Positions 35,790 through 45,291 are shown, numbered from the stretch's first letter. The stretch: 64,000 bases of DNA from Arthrobacter sp. U41 (GCF_001750145.1 NZ_CP015732.1:3162001-3226000), one strand, 5' to 3'. Numbers and translations: made by a program. The notes: generated from the sequence alone by a model not told the origin.

Positions 35790-37361
35790 ATGAGCAGCCC
35801 GTCCTCTTCCCGCGCCGCACCAGTGAAGCGCGAGACATTTTCCACGCGAAGGCTGTTCATCCTTTCGGCCATCGGTTCAGCTGTGGGGCTGGGCAACATC
35901 TGGCGCTTTCCGTACATCGCCTATGACAACGGCGGCGGCGCCTTCCTGATCCCGTACCTCGTGGCGCTGCTGACGGCGGGCATCCCCCTGCTGTTCCTGG
36001 ACTATGCCGTGGGGCACAAATTCCGCGGCTCGGCCCCGCTTGCCTACCGCCGGCTCCACCGGGCGGCCGAGCCGCTGGGGTGGTGGCAGGTGCTGGTCTG
36101 TTTCGTCATCGCAGCCTATTATGCGGTGATTGTCGCGTGGTCCCTGATGTACACCATCTTTTCCTTCACCGAGGCGTGGGGGGACAACGCCGAAGGCTAC
36201 TTCTTCGGGACTTTCCTCAAGGTCTCCGAGGCGCCCGGTGTCGGCTTCAATTACGTGCCGTCCGTTTTCTTCCCGCTGCTGCTGATCTGGACCGCTGTCA
36301 TCATCATCATGGTGGCCGGAATCCGCAAGGGAATCTCGCGCGCCAACTCGATCCTGCTCCCGTTGCTGATGGTGATGTTCTTGCTGCTCGTGGTCCAATC
36401 GCTGTTCCTGCCAGGTGCGGCAGAGGGGCTCAACGCCTTCTTCACCCCCGACTGGGCCGCTTTGGCCGATGCGTCAGTGTGGGCTGCGGCGTATGGACAC
36501 ATCTTCTTTTCGCTTTCGGTGGGGTACGGCATCATGGTCACCTACTCCTCCTACCTGAAGCGCAGGACCGACCTGACCGGTTCAGGCATGGTGGTCGCCT
36601 TTTCCAATTCGGGATTCGAGATCCTGGCCGGCATCGGCGTGTTCGCCGCACTGGGGTTCATGGCCCAGGCCGCCGGAGCAGGCGTAAACGATGTTGTTAC
36701 CCAAGGCATCGGGCTGGCGTTCGTAGCGTTCCCCACCATTGTTTCCCAGGCGCCGTTCGGGGCGTTCATGGGGGTGCTGTTCTTTGGATCCCTGGTTTTC
36801 GCGGGGGTTACATCGCTGATTTCGGTCCTGGAGGTCATTGTGGCGGCGGTGCAGGACAAGCTGGCGTGGGGGCGGGTCAAGGCGTCAGTGGTGGTCAGCG
36901 GGCTGGTCGCGGCCGTGTCGCTGGCCCTCTTCCCGACGGCAACGGGCCTATACCTCCTGGACACCGCCGATGCTTTCGTCAACAGCTTTGGCATCACGCT
37001 CGGGGCGCTGGTGACCGTGGTGGTGCTGGCATGGTTCCTGCGCAAGCTTCCCCTGCTGTCAGCCCACCTCAACCGCACTTCGACAATCAAGATGCACCGG
37101 ACGTGGATGGTGCTGGTGGCCGGTGTGGTGCCGCTTGCGCTGATCTACATGGTGTCCAACGAATTCATCAGCAAGATCTCCACCACCTATGAGGGCTATC
37201 CCGCATGGTTTGTGGGCCTGTTCGGCTGGGGCATGGCCGGCGGCCTCGTGGTCCTGGCGCTGGCACTGACGTTCATCCCCTGGAGCCGCAAATCCAAGGC
37301 CCACCATGACCCGGAGTATCAATCCATGGTGGACGAGGAAGAAGAGGAGACAGCACGATGA
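35790..37361 (+). CDS. Sodium-dependent NSS family transporter (MetP-like large subunit)
   Basis: A 523-residue neurotransmitter:sodium symporter homologue with 12 helices. LFILSAIGSAVGLGNIWRFP and YIAYDNGGGAFLIPYLVALL are the helix-1/2 family signature with the unwound sodium-binding segment. The start is set at ATG 35790, before the basic lead-in to helix 1. Its stop overlaps the ATG of a tiny membrane protein gene, as in the MetP/MetS methionine and alanine importer of Corynebacterium. An amino acid substrate is therefore likely, but which one is unknown. Confidence 0.9.
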   Translation: MSSPSSSRAAPVKRETFSTRRLFILSAIGSAVGLGNIWRFPYIAYDNGGGAFLIPYLVALLTAGIPLLFLDYAVGHKFRGSAPLAYRRLHRAAEPLGWWQVLVCFVIAAYYAVIVAWSLMYTIFSFTEAWGDNAEGYFFGTFLKVSEAPGVGFNYVPSVFFPLLLIWTAVIIIMVAGIRKGISRANSILLPLLMVMFLLLVVQSLFLPGAAEGLNAFFTPDWAALADASVWAAAYGHIFFSLSVGYGIMVTYSSYLKRRTDLTGSGMVVAFSNSGFEILAGIGVFAALGFMAQAAGAGVNDVVTQGIGLAFVAFPTIVSQAPFGAFMGVLFFGSLVFAGVTSLISVLEVIVAAVQDKLAWGRVKASVVVSGLVAAVSLALFPTATGLYLLDTADAFVNSFGITLGALVTVVVLAWFLRKLPLLSAHLNRTSTIKMHRTWMVLVAGVVPLALIYMVSNEFISKISTTYEGYPAWFVGLFGWGMAGGLVVLALALTFIPWSRKSKAHHDPEYQSMVDEEEEETAR

Positions 37362-37495
37362 CACCCATCGCAGTCACCATGATGATCATTGCCATCCTCA
37401 CAGTGTGGGGCGGCCTGGCCCTTGCGTTGCTCAACCTCAAGCGTCACCCCGAGGATGAGGGCGCGCTGCCGGAGGAGCACGCACCGGAGCTTTGA
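37358..37495 (+). CDS. MetS-like small subunit of the NSS transporter
   Basis: A 45-residue protein below most gene-caller cut-offs. It starts MTPIAVTMMIIAILTVWGGL, continues ALALLNLKRHPEDEG and ends in an acidic tail. One membrane helix followed by a short charged tail, immediately after an NSS gene with an ATGA overlap, is the MetS pattern. In Corynebacterium MetS is required for uptake by MetP. A GGAGA ribosome site lies inside the end of the transporter gene. Confidence 0.8.
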   Translation: MTPIAVTMMIIAILTVWGGLALALLNLKRHPEDEGALPEEHAPEL

Positions 37496-37588
37496 CCGGC
37501 GGATCAAGTGCTACGGATTAGGCATTGCAGGGAGTTCGACAGGCAGGGTCACCCGTGCCCGAGTCTTGCCGGCGCAAGGGCGATGTGT

Positions 37589-38116
37589 TCACCATCCGGC
37601 CGTGCCCGGGCCACCCTTGAACGGACCCACGATCTGCGGGGTGATCCAACCGCCGTAGAAGTCACCTTCCTGGCAGGCCACCTGCTCGCCGTTGACTTCG
37701 CAGGAGTCCATGTGTCCCGGGTAGAGAGCCACCCGGGTGCTGAGCGCCTCGAACCCCCGGGTGGGTTCCGGGTAGGTCCACCCGGCACGGGGAACGACGA
37801 CTCCGCCGGCAACGACGTCGAAGTAGTGCGCTGCTCCCTTGAACTCGCAGAAGCTGGTGCCCTCGACCGGGACGAGTACACCGGCAGGGAATGAGGCCAA
37901 TGGCAGGTAGTAGACAGGCGGATGACTCGTCTCCAGGACGCGCACTGCATCGGTGGTGTCGGCAATCACCTGCCCGCCAAGCCGCACGATAACCCGTTCG
38001 GATCGCGGCTCGACCCTTGGCGGCCGCGGGTAGTCCCACACCGATTCTTGACCGGCCGAGGGTTTGATGGGCTGGGGACGCCGGAAAAAGCCGGGAAAAC
38101 CTTGAGCAGGAGTCAT
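37589..38116 (-). CDS. DUF427 family protein
   Basis: A 175-residue protein with the DUF427 core: ESVWDYPRPPRVE, VIADTTDAVRVLETSHPPVY, then CEFKGAAHYFDVV, and a C-terminal VACQEGDFYGGWITPQIVG. The family is small, soluble and beta-rich, without a firmly known function. Its start is ATG 38116, preceded by GTGACAT. It is convergent with the metS-like gene. Confidence 0.85.
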   Translation of the reverse strand: MTPAQGFPGFFRRPQPIKPSAGQESVWDYPRPPRVEPRSERVIVRLGGQVIADTTDAVRVLETSHPPVYYLPLASFPAGVLVPVEGTSFCEFKGAAHYFDVVAGGVVVPRAGWTYPEPTRGFEALSTRVALYPGHMDSCEVNGEQVACQEGDFYGGWITPQIVGPFKGGPGTAGW

Positions 38117-38282
38117 GTCACCATGCTGTCATCTTCAGCTGGGATGCCACTGTGAATGTCGGGGAAGCTCGCGGCTGGCACATGCCCGCGGTCCCACCGA
38201 CCGCGCAGGGGTCACACGTGTCGCACCGGGGACGGAGGTAAACACGGTAGCCTGCCAAGGGAGTCCAGGAAGGGGCGGTGCT

Positions 38283-38822
38283 GTGGACATTCTGAGCGGC
38301 GTAAGCGGCGAGTGGTTGAAGTCCCTGACCTGGCTCTTGGCCATTGCCTCAGGGCTGCTGCTGTGTTTTTGGCGGCCGCGCCGCGTTCACGCGGCTGCGC
38401 TCGGCTCCGTGCTGGTGTTTGCGGTGGCGAACATCGCAGCGGGCGTCTACGTCCTGTCCCATCTCGGAGATTCACGCTGGGGCGGAGGCGTGGAGGAACG
38501 GCTGGAGGCCCCCTCGCTGGCTGATACCCCTGTTGTTGGACAGTTCCTGGGATCCCTGGAGGCGCTCCTGAACGGAGTAGTGGACGGCATGAATGAATTC
38601 ACCGATATCCGGGCCTCGCTCCCGGTCGCCGTGGAATTCCTGGCAGCAGCCGGCTGGGCCCTGGTTGTCGCCGTGCCCCTGGGCCTGGTGACGCTCGTGG
38701 TGAGCTACCGGGACGCCCAGCGCCGTAAGGCCGACTTTGCGAGATTCAGCCTGCAGGTCGAAGAGCTCAGCGCGGAACTCGATGACATCAAGCGCCACCT
38801 CGGGTACCCCCACCGGGGTTAG
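38283..38822 (+). CDS. Membrane protein with C-terminal coiled-coil
   Basis: A 179-residue protein of unknown family. GTG 38283 is chosen because GGAAGGGG lies just upstream. Three hydrophobic segments are visible: SLTWLLAIASGLLLCFW, ALGSVLVFAVANIAAGVYVL and AGWALVVAVPLGLVTLVVSY. They are followed by a charged helix (FARFSLQVEELSAELDDIKR) likely to form a coiled coil in the cytoplasm. The middle loop (about 60 residues) would be outside. It is not obviously linked to its neighbours. Confidence 0.65.
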   Translation: MDILSGVSGEWLKSLTWLLAIASGLLLCFWRPRRVHAAALGSVLVFAVANIAAGVYVLSHLGDSRWGGGVEERLEAPSLADTPVVGQFLGSLEALLNGVVDGMNEFTDIRASLPVAVEFLAAAGWALVVAVPLGLVTLVVSYRDAQRRKADFARFSLQVEELSAELDDIKRHLGYPHRG

Positions 38823-38889
38823 CGCCCAAAATTGCGCGATTACGGGCTGGCCCTGCCTCCCGGGCGCAGCGAAGCCCCTTGGGATCAGT

Positions 38890-39630
38890 TCAGTGTGCGG
38901 CTTGGCCGACGGTCGCTTCCCGTGCCTTCTGGTGGAACCATTCGATGTGCTCGCGTAGCAGGCGGGCCGCGAGTTCCCCATCGTGTGCCTGTACGGCGTC
39001 GAAGATCCCGTGATGCTGGGTCCGAAGCGCTGACAAGACGTCCGGCCAGGCTTCCATGGCGTCCATCGCGCCTTTGATGTAGCCGACGATGGATCCGCTG
39101 AGGGATTCCATCATGGTGGTGACCACCGCGTTTCCGGCGAGGGAACTCAGCGCGACGTGGAACCGCGCATCCAGTTCATAGAACGCATCCCGGTCGATCT
39201 GCGGATTGTCCATGGCGTGCAGCAGCCGGGATGCCTGCTCCAGTTCCTCCTGCGCGTCGGTGCGGGTTGCTGCCGTTTGGGCGGACCAGGTCTCAAGCAG
39301 AATGCGGGTCTGAACGATGTCCTTCACCGGTAATCGGCTGCTGGCGACGTGCAGCCGCAGTGCGGACGACAGGCCCGCGGAGGGATCGGAAATGACAATT
39401 GCCCCGGCGGTGGGACCGGATCCGACGGAGCTGCGCAGCACGCCCATTGCGTCCAGAATGCGGATGGCTTCCCGCACTGACGCCCGGGAAATCCCGTAGC
39501 TTTCGGCCAGCGTGCGTTCGCCCGGAAGCCGGTCCCCGAGCTTGATCTTGCCCGAGCGAAGGTCCGCTTCTATGTCATGCAGGAGCACGTCGTAGGTGCG
39601 ACGGCGGGGGGTTGCTTCTGCGGCTGTCAC
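38890..39630 (-). CDS. lldR: GntR/FadR-type regulator, likely lactate-responsive LldR
   Basis: A 246-residue regulator. The winged HTH reads GDRLPGERTLAESYGISRAS then VREAIRILDAMGVL. An FCD ligand domain follows, with metal/ligand histidines in DARFHVALSSLAGN and LREHIEWFH. GTG 39630 is preferred because GGAAGGAT lies seven bases upstream; the frame continues to 39711. It lies just downstream of the lactate permease and opposite lutABC. TGGTCnGACC operators between those genes fit LldR-type regulators. Lactate as effector is an inference from context. Confidence 0.85.
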   Translation of the reverse strand: MTAAEATPRRRTYDVLLHDIEADLRSGKIKLGDRLPGERTLAESYGISRASVREAIRILDAMGVLRSSVGSGPTAGAIVISDPSAGLSSALRLHVASSRLPVKDIVQTRILLETWSAQTAATRTDAQEELEQASRLLHAMDNPQIDRDAFYELDARFHVALSSLAGNAVVTTMMESLSGSIVGYIKGAMDAMEAWPDVLSALRTQHHGIFDAVQAHDGELAARLLREHIEWFHQKAREATVGQAAH

Positions 39631-39757
39631 GGCATCCTTCCGGGGGTGCGGGCCTGTGGCAGGCCCGCACCCGTTATTGCGGGAGCGGCTGGACGCCGGG
39701 GCAGCATCCACCGGACCACCTTACGCAAAGGTGCAGACAGGTTTCAGTTCCGGCCCG

Positions 39758-41560
39758 TCAGGACCGGGTTGCCTGGTCTGCGGGCTGGTTCGCTTCGCGA
39801 TGCGGCTTCTGCTTGAGCATCCACCGGACCAGCAGTGCAAGTCCGGCGATCAGCAGGACCAGCATGATGGTGCCGGCATTGAAGCCCAACCCGTGGATGA
39901 AGAGGAACGTCATGATTCCAGCCGCAAGGGAGTAGTACATGGTGACAAGGATGGTCTTGCGCAGCAGATCGCCTTCCCTGCCCAACAGGCCCACGGTGGC
40001 GGATGCGGCGACGATGTTGTGGATGGCGATGGGGTTGCCGCCGGCGCCGCCCACAGCCTGTCCCGCCACGACCATCTCCGGGGGGACCCCGATTTGGGCG
40101 CCGGTGGAGAACTGGAACTGCGCGAAGGTGAGGTTCGACACCGTGTTGGAGCCGGCCACGAACGCGCCCAGGGCGCCAACCCACGGCGCGATGAGCGGCC
40201 AGGATCCGCCGGAAATCGCGGCTGCACCTTCGGCCAGCGTGACGGGCATGCTGGAGAGCCCGGAGGCGTTCAGTTCCGGACCGGACTGGATGAGGACGCG
40301 GACCAGGGGAACCGCGAAGAGCAGAGCCACCGCCGTGCCGACAATCTGGCTGCCCGAGACCTTGACCGCCTGGAGCATCTGCTTGCCGTTCATCCGGTGC
40401 AGGAAGAACGCGAACACCGAGGCGAGGATGAGTACGAAGCCCGGCAGGTAGAACGGCTGGATGCTGGTGCTGATGCCGGTGCCGAGAATGTCCTTGACCG
40501 GGATGGCCAGTCCGGTCAGGAAGCTCTTGAGCCCGGGGATCGCCCGGGTAGCTACGAGCAGCAGGCCCATCAGAACGTAGGGAGCCCAGGCCCGCAGCGG
40601 GCTCATGGGCGCAGACATGTCGGCGGCCTTGGCCGGCTCGAGAGTACCCATCCACCGCTTGGGCCAACTGGTTCGCGGTCCGAAGTCAAAGGTTTCCTTG
40701 GGCATCAGGAATCCGCGGCTGGACGTGTACATGACGAGCGTCAGGCCGATTAGGCCGCCAAACAGCGACGGGAACTCCGGGCCGAGGAACCGGGCGGTAA
40801 GGACGGAGGGAATGGTCATGGCAACGGAGGCGTAGATCGCAAACGGCCACACGGCCAGGCCGTCGCGGAAGCGCTTCTCCTGGCCGAAGAACCCCGTCAG
40901 CATGCAGACCATGATCAACGGTATGAGCAGGCCCACGATGGCGTGGATCGACGCGACCTGGAATCCGATGGAGGAAACAAACTCCGGCATCGTCAGGCCC
41001 AGAACGCTGATGCGTTCGGCAACGGAAGGGTCACCGCCGAGCCCCTGCCCCACACCGACGAGGATGGGAGTGCCCACGGCGCCGAAGCTCACCGGCGTGC
41101 TCTGGATGATCAGGCCGACCATCACGGCGGCCATGGCCGGGAAACCCAAGGCCAACAGCAACGGGGCTACAACGGCCGCGGGAGTGCCGAAGCCGGAGGC
41201 GCCTTCGATGAAGCTGCCGAAGAGCCAACCGATAATAATGGCCTGAACGCGGCGGTCCGGGGAGATGTTGCTGAACCCTGCCCGGATCGCGGACATTCCG
41301 CCGCTCACGGTGAGGGTGGAGAGCAGCAGCAGCGCGCCGAACACAATGTAGAGCAGGGTGCCGGCGGTGATGAGGCCCTCAATCGAGGCGGCGAGCACCC
41401 CGGTGAAATCCATCCGCCACACAAAGAGCGCCACCAGCACCGCAATGACGTAGCCAACGGGCATGGCGTATTTGGCCGGCCAGCGGAAGCCGGCCAGGAG
41501 GACGCCGACCACAAGGATCGGCGCTAATGCGAGAAGAGCCAGTACGGCTAAGTTGTCCAC
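39758..41560 (-). CDS. lctP: L-lactate permease (LctP family)
   Basis: A 600-residue membrane protein that brings lactate (and often glycolate) into the cell with protons. [40 protein letters not shown] and [20 protein letters not shown] are typical LctP segments. GTG 41560 has GGAGG six bases upstream. Its upstream region is shared with lutABC and carries three likely LldR sites. LctP proteins usually have 12 or more helices, and this length is normal. Confidence 0.93.
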   Translation of the reverse strand: MDNLAVLALLALAPILVVGVLLAGFRWPAKYAMPVGYVIAVLVALFVWRMDFTGVLAASIEGLITAGTLLYIVFGALLLLSTLTVSGGMSAIRAGFSNISPDRRVQAIIIGWLFGSFIEGASGFGTPAAVVAPLLLALGFPAMAAVMVGLIIQSTPVSFGAVGTPILVGVGQGLGGDPSVAERISVLGLTMPEFVSSIGFQVASIHAIVGLLIPLIMVCMLTGFFGQEKRFRDGLAVWPFAIYASVAMTIPSVLTARFLGPEFPSLFGGLIGLTLVMYTSSRGFLMPKETFDFGPRTSWPKRWMGTLEPAKAADMSAPMSPLRAWAPYVLMGLLLVATRAIPGLKSFLTGLAIPVKDILGTGISTSIQPFYLPGFVLILASVFAFFLHRMNGKQMLQAVKVSGSQIVGTAVALLFAVPLVRVLIQSGPELNASGLSSMPVTLAEGAAAISGGSWPLIAPWVGALGAFVAGSNTVSNLTFAQFQFSTGAQIGVPPEMVVAGQAVGGAGGNPIAIHNIVAASATVGLLGREGDLLRKTILVTMYYSLAAGIMTFLFIHGLGFNAGTIMLVLLIAGLALLVRWMLKQKPHREANQPADQATRS

Positions 41561-41597
41561 GGAGTTCCTCCACGTTGAGGGGACGACAGGGGAGTGC

Positions 41598-41608
41598 TGG
41601 TCCGACCA
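41598..41608. promoter_or_regulatory. LldR-type operator 1 (TGGTCCGACCA)
   Basis: A perfect palindromic TGGTC-n-GACCA, close to the FadR/LldR-family consensus TnGTCnnACnA. It lies 38 bases before the lctP start. Confidence 0.65.
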
Positions 41609-41611
41609 CTA

Positions 41612-41622
41612 TGGTCAGACCG
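41612..41622. promoter_or_regulatory. LldR-type operator 2 (TGGTCAGACCG)
   Basis: A second GGTC-n-GACC unit three bases after the first, so two regulator dimers could sit side by side at the lctP promoter. Confidence 0.62.
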
Positions 41623-41660
41623 GTGAAGTGTAGCGCGTTTATGGCCAGAGTGTGAGCCCT

Positions 41661-41689
41661 GCCACTTTTATCCCGCCCTTGAAAGTGGC
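41661..41689. promoter_or_regulatory. Inverted repeat GCCACTTT-N13-AAAGTGGC
   Basis: A perfect 8-bp inverted repeat between the two divergent promoters and distinct from the GGTC sites. It could bind a second regulator or form a hairpin in the leader of either transcript. Confidence 0.4.
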
Positions 41690-41709
41690 ACGCGCTACGT
41701 GGTGAACTA

Positions 41710-41720
41710 TGGTCAGACCT
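41710..41720. promoter_or_regulatory. LldR-type operator 3 (TGGTCAGACCT)
   Basis: A third GGTC-n-GACC unit, 30 bases before the lutA start, placed to block the rightward promoter. All three sites share the core GGTCnGACC. Confidence 0.65.
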
Positions 41721-41750
41721 CAGTCTCCTAGCCTCCTCGAAAGGGCTGTC

Positions 41751-42554
41751 ATGAGAATTGCCTTGTTCGCCACATGCATCGTCGATGCGATGTATCCGGC
41801 CACAGCGCGGGCCACCGTGAAGATTCTGGAGCGGCTGGGGCACGAGGTCGTGTTCCCGTCCGACCAGGCCTGCTGCGGGCAGATGCATGTCAACAGCGGC
41901 TACCTCAAGGAAGCGGTCCCCGTCGTCGCCAACCACGTCGCGGCCTTCGACACGGAGGACTACGACGTCGCCGTCGCGCCCTCCGGCTCCTGCGTCGCCT
42001 CCGTCAAGCACCAGCATCCGATGGTGGCCCGCTCCTGCGGGGACAAAACCCTGGAAGCCCGGGCCGCCGCGGTCGGCGCCAAAACCTACGAACTCTCCGA
42101 ACTGCTCGTTGACGTCCTCGGCGTGACCGACGCCGGGGCGCAGCTCGGCTCCTACTTCCCGCACCGCGTCACCTACCACCCCAGTTGCCACGGCATGCGC
42201 CTGCTCAAGCTGGGGGACCGGCAGGCCCGGCTGCTGCGCAGCGTCACGGGGATCGACCTGGCGGACCTGCCGGAGGCGGACCAGTGCTGCGGTTTCGGCG
42301 GCACGTTCTCGATGAAAAACGCCGATGTCTCCTCAGCCATGCTCGAGGACAAGACCGCCAACATCACCGCGACCGGTGCCCGGCTGTGCGCCGGCGGCGA
42401 TGCCTCCTGCCTGATGCACATCGGCGGCGGTCTGTCCCGCCAGGGCAGCGACGTGACCACCCTGCACCTGGCCGAACTACTCGCCAGCACCAAAGAGGCC
42501 CCGGTGTCCGTCACCGGCGATGTTCTTCTCTCCACCGGAAAGGCAGCGCGATGA
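41751..42554 (+). CDS. lutA: Lactate oxidation Fe-S protein LutA/LldE
   Basis: A 267-residue protein with two CCG domains, which bind Fe-S or heterodisulfide-type clusters: DQACCGQMHVNSGY in the first and YHPSCHGMRLLKLG with ADQCCGFGGTFSMKN in the second. It is part of the flavin-free LutABC L-lactate oxidase. ATG 41751 has AAAGGG upstream; the frame reaches 41709, but the added part holds the operator. The stop overlaps lutB as ATGA. Confidence 0.93.
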   Translation: MRIALFATCIVDAMYPATARATVKILERLGHEVVFPSDQACCGQMHVNSGYLKEAVPVVANHVAAFDTEDYDVAVAPSGSCVASVKHQHPMVARSCGDKTLEARAAAVGAKTYELSELLVDVLGVTDAGAQLGSYFPHRVTYHPSCHGMRLLKLGDRQARLLRSVTGIDLADLPEADQCCGFGGTFSMKNADVSSAMLEDKTANITATGARLCAGGDASCLMHIGGGLSRQGSDVTTLHLAELLASTKEAPVSVTGDVLLSTGKAAR

Positions 42555-44104
42555 GCACCTTCCTGGGCATGCCCGCCCTCCCGGTCTACGGCACGGGCAA
42601 CCTGCACGCCTCCGAATCCTTCCCGAAGGCGGCGCACCGCGAGCTCGGCAATGCCCAGCTGCGCGCCAACCTCGGCCACGCCACCCGCACCATCCGCGAC
42701 AAGCGGCTCAAAATGGTTGCCGAACTGCCCGACTGGGAGCAACTTCGCGACGCGGGGTCCGCCATCAAGGAATCCGTGATGGCGCGCCTGCCCGAACTCC
42801 TGGAACAGTTCGAGGAGAACTTCACGGCCCGCGGCGGGGTGATCCACTGGGCCCGTGACGCTGGCGAGGCAAACGCAATCGTCGCCGGACTGATCCGGGA
42901 TACCGGGGAAACCGAAGTGGTCAAGGTCAAGTCCATGGCGACGCAGGAAATCGGCCTCAACGAATACCTCGAAGAGCAGGGGATCACGGCCTTTGAAACG
43001 GATCTCGCCGAACTCATTGTCCAGCTCGACCACGACAAGCCCAGCCACATCCTCGTCCCGGCCATCCACAAGAACCGCACCGAAATCCGCGACATCTTCC
43101 TGCGTGAAATGCCCGGCGCCGATCCGCAGCTCACCGACGACCCGGCAGTGCTGGCGATGGCCGCGCGCAGCCACCTGAGGCGCAAGTTCCTCACCGCCAA
43201 GGTCGCCGTGTCCGGCGCCAACTTCGCACTCGCCGACTCCGGCACCCTCGCCGTCGTCGAATCCGAGGGAAACGGCCGGATGTGCCTGACACTGCCCGAG
43301 ACGCTGATCACCGTCATGGGCGTGGAGAAGCTGCTGCCGACCTGGCAGGACCTTGAAGTGTTCATGCAGCTGCTGCCACGGTCCTCCACCGGGGAACGGA
43401 TGAACCCCTACACCTCGCTCTGGACCGGGGTCACCGAAGGCGACGGACCGCAGAACATGCATCTGGTGCTGCTCGACAACGGCCGCAGCGCTGCCCTGGC
43501 AGATGAGATGGGACGCTCCGCCCTGCACTGCATCCGCTGCAGCGCCTGCATGAACGTCTGCCCCGTTTATGAGCGCACCGGCGGCCACGCCTACGGCTCC
43601 ACCTATCCCGGACCGATCGGCGCGATCCTCTCACCGCTGATGACCGGCATCCAGGCGGAGGAGAACAATTCGCTGCCCTACGCGTCCTCCCTTTGCGGGG
43701 CCTGCTACGACGCCTGCCCGGTGAAGATCAACATCCCTGACATCCTGGTGCACCTGCGCAGCGTCGACGTCGACAGCAAGCGGGGGACGAAGAAAATTCC
43801 CAGCCAGATGGACGTGGGCATGAAGGCCGCCTCGTGGGCATTCTCTTCCGGGAAACGGCTTGCACTGCTCGAAAAAGGGCTGCCGCTGGGCCGCCTGGCG
43901 GCCGGCCCCGATAAAAAAATCACCAAACTGCCCGGTATCGCCGCAGGGTGGACGCAAAGCCGGGACATCCCGGCGCCCCCGTCACAATCGTTCCGCGACT
44001 GGTGGGCCAAGGAACACCGGGCACCGGACGCCGGCAGCGCCACGCCGTCACAAGGCGGCGTGTCAGAAAACAGCGTGTCACAAAACAAGGAAGACCAGCC
44101 ATGA
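42551..44104 (+). CDS. lutB: Lactate oxidation Fe-S protein LutB/LldF
   Basis: A 517-residue protein with an N-terminal LUD domain and two 4Fe-4S motifs near residues 320-390: CIRCSACMNVCPVYERTGG and CGACYDACPVKINIP. It contains IGLNEYLEEQGITAFETDLA, a standard LutB segment. It passes electrons from lactate oxidation onward. ATG 42551 overlaps the lutA stop, and its own stop overlaps lutC, so all three are coupled in translation. Confidence 0.94.
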   Translation: MSTFLGMPALPVYGTGNLHASESFPKAAHRELGNAQLRANLGHATRTIRDKRLKMVAELPDWEQLRDAGSAIKESVMARLPELLEQFEENFTARGGVIHWARDAGEANAIVAGLIRDTGETEVVKVKSMATQEIGLNEYLEEQGITAFETDLAELIVQLDHDKPSHILVPAIHKNRTEIRDIFLREMPGADPQLTDDPAVLAMAARSHLRRKFLTAKVAVSGANFALADSGTLAVVESEGNGRMCLTLPETLITVMGVEKLLPTWQDLEVFMQLLPRSSTGERMNPYTSLWTGVTEGDGPQNMHLVLLDNGRSAALADEMGRSALHCIRCSACMNVCPVYERTGGHAYGSTYPGPIGAILSPLMTGIQAEENNSLPYASSLCGACYDACPVKINIPDILVHLRSVDVDSKRGTKKIPSQMDVGMKAASWAFSSGKRLALLEKGLPLGRLAAGPDKKITKLPGIAAGWTQSRDIPAPPSQSFRDWWAKEHRAPDAGSATPSQGGVSENSVSQNKEDQP

Positions 44105-44736
44105 GCGCACGCGAGGAGATCCTCGGCCGGATCCGCACCGCCCTGAAGGATAACCCGGAGGCGCCGCAGATTCCGCGCCAGTACCGGGAAACATCCGGAC
44201 TGGACGAGGCGGCGCTGATCGGGCTGCTGGCGGACCGCCTGATCGACTACAAAGCGCAGGTCTCCGTGGTGGACGCCGCCGAGGTGCCGGCACGGATCGC
44301 AGAGCTCCTCGCCGGCGCCCGCAGCTACGTGGTGCCCGCAGGGATCGACGCCGGCTGGCTCAGCGGACCCGGCCACGAGCCCGGCGGCAGCCGACGCCAC
44401 CTGGATTCCACCGCCGCGCCGCTGACCGTTGCCGAGCTGGACGGCATCGACGCCGTGGTGACCGGCAGCGCCGTCGCCGTCGCGGAAACCGGGACCATCA
44501 TCCTGGACGGCAGCGCCAACCAGGGCCGCCGCGCCATCAGCCTCGTCCCGGACCACCACATCTGCGTTGTAAAGGCCGCCGACATCGCCGGCATCCTGCC
44601 GGAGGCCCTGCGCCGGATCGACGGCACCCGGCCGCTCACCATGATCAGCGGCCCGAGCGCCACCAGCGACATCGAACTCGAACGCGTCGAGGGAGTCCAC
44701 GGCCCGCGGAAGCTCGACGTCATCATCGCCCGCTAA
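44101..44736 (+). CDS. lutC: Lactate utilization protein LutC/LldG
   Basis: A 211-residue LUD-domain protein. It contains MSAREEILGRIRTALKDNPE at the start, VTGSAVAVAETGTIILDGSA in the core and VEGVHGPRKLDVIIAR at the end, as in the family. It is the third member of the LutABC complex. A strong terminator follows 43 bases later and ends the operon. Confidence 0.92.
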   Translation: MSAREEILGRIRTALKDNPEAPQIPRQYRETSGLDEAALIGLLADRLIDYKAQVSVVDAAEVPARIAELLAGARSYVVPAGIDAGWLSGPGHEPGGSRRHLDSTAAPLTVAELDGIDAVVTGSAVAVAETGTIILDGSANQGRRAISLVPDHHICVVKAADIAGILPEALRRIDGTRPLTMISGPSATSDIELERVEGVHGPRKLDVIIAR

Positions 44737-44778
44737 GTGCCGGGCGCCGCAGCCCTGCCGTATCCGGGAGCCTTGGAA

Positions 44779-44821
44779 ACAGCTGAGGCCCATGCTCCGT
44801 CAGGGCATGGGCCTCAGCTGT
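44779..44821. terminator. Bidirectional terminator between lutC and glcG
   Basis: A perfect 17-bp inverted repeat (ACAGCTGAGGCCCATGC and its complement) with a 9-base loop lies between two convergent genes, so it can serve both strands. Confidence 0.85.
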
Positions 44822-44839
44822 CACCTCGATCAGGAACTA

Positions 44840-44867
44840 CCAGGAGCGTCAGTCCAGGAGCGTCAGT
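44840..44867. repeat. 14-bp tandem duplication at the glcG stop
   Basis: CCAGGAGCGTCAGT occurs twice head to tail. One unit covers the glcG stop codon, so a second TGA in a different frame is generated downstream. It is probably a small replication-slippage duplication. Confidence 0.7.
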
Positions 44868-45291
44868 CCACCTGAGCCGTCAGGCCGGCGGCCTCGATCG
44901 CCGTCGATGCTGCGGTCTCGTCATTGTCGGAGCTGTCGCCGCTGATGCCGACGGCACCCAGGATCGTGCCGTCGTTGTCCCGTACCAGCACGCCACCGGG
45001 CACCGGGATGAGCCGGCCACCCAGAGCGGCGGTCGCTGCCGCGATGAAGTAGGCCTGCTGCTCGGCGCGCTCCATGATGGCACGCGAGCCCATCCCGAGA
45101 GCCAGCGCCCCGTACGCCTTGCCTTGTGCGATCTCAAAGCGATTATTCGAAGCGCCGTCCTGGCGCACGGCGGCGATGACGTGACCGCCCGCGTCGAGCA
45201 CGACGACGGTCAGCGGTTTGAAGCCGTGCTGCTGGCCCGCTGCGAGGGCGTCGGCAATGATGGACTGGGCGGATGCCAATTTCAAGCTCAT
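44863..45291 (-). CDS. glcG: GlcG/HbpS family heme-binding-like protein
   Basis: A 142-residue protein with the GlcG fold: [40 protein letters not shown], then [20 protein letters not shown] and [15 protein letters not shown] near the end. Members occur in glycolate operons; HbpS of Streptomyces binds heme. Its start overlaps the glcB stop as ATGA, so it is made together with malate synthase. Its exact role is unproven. Confidence 0.85.
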   Translation of the reverse strand: MSLKLASAQSIIADALAAGQQHGFKPLTVVVLDAGGHVIAAVRQDGASNNRFEIAQGKAYGALALGMGSRAIMERAEQQAYFIAAATAALGGRLIPVPGGVLVRDNDGTILGAVGISGDSSDNDETAASTAIEAAGLTAQVD

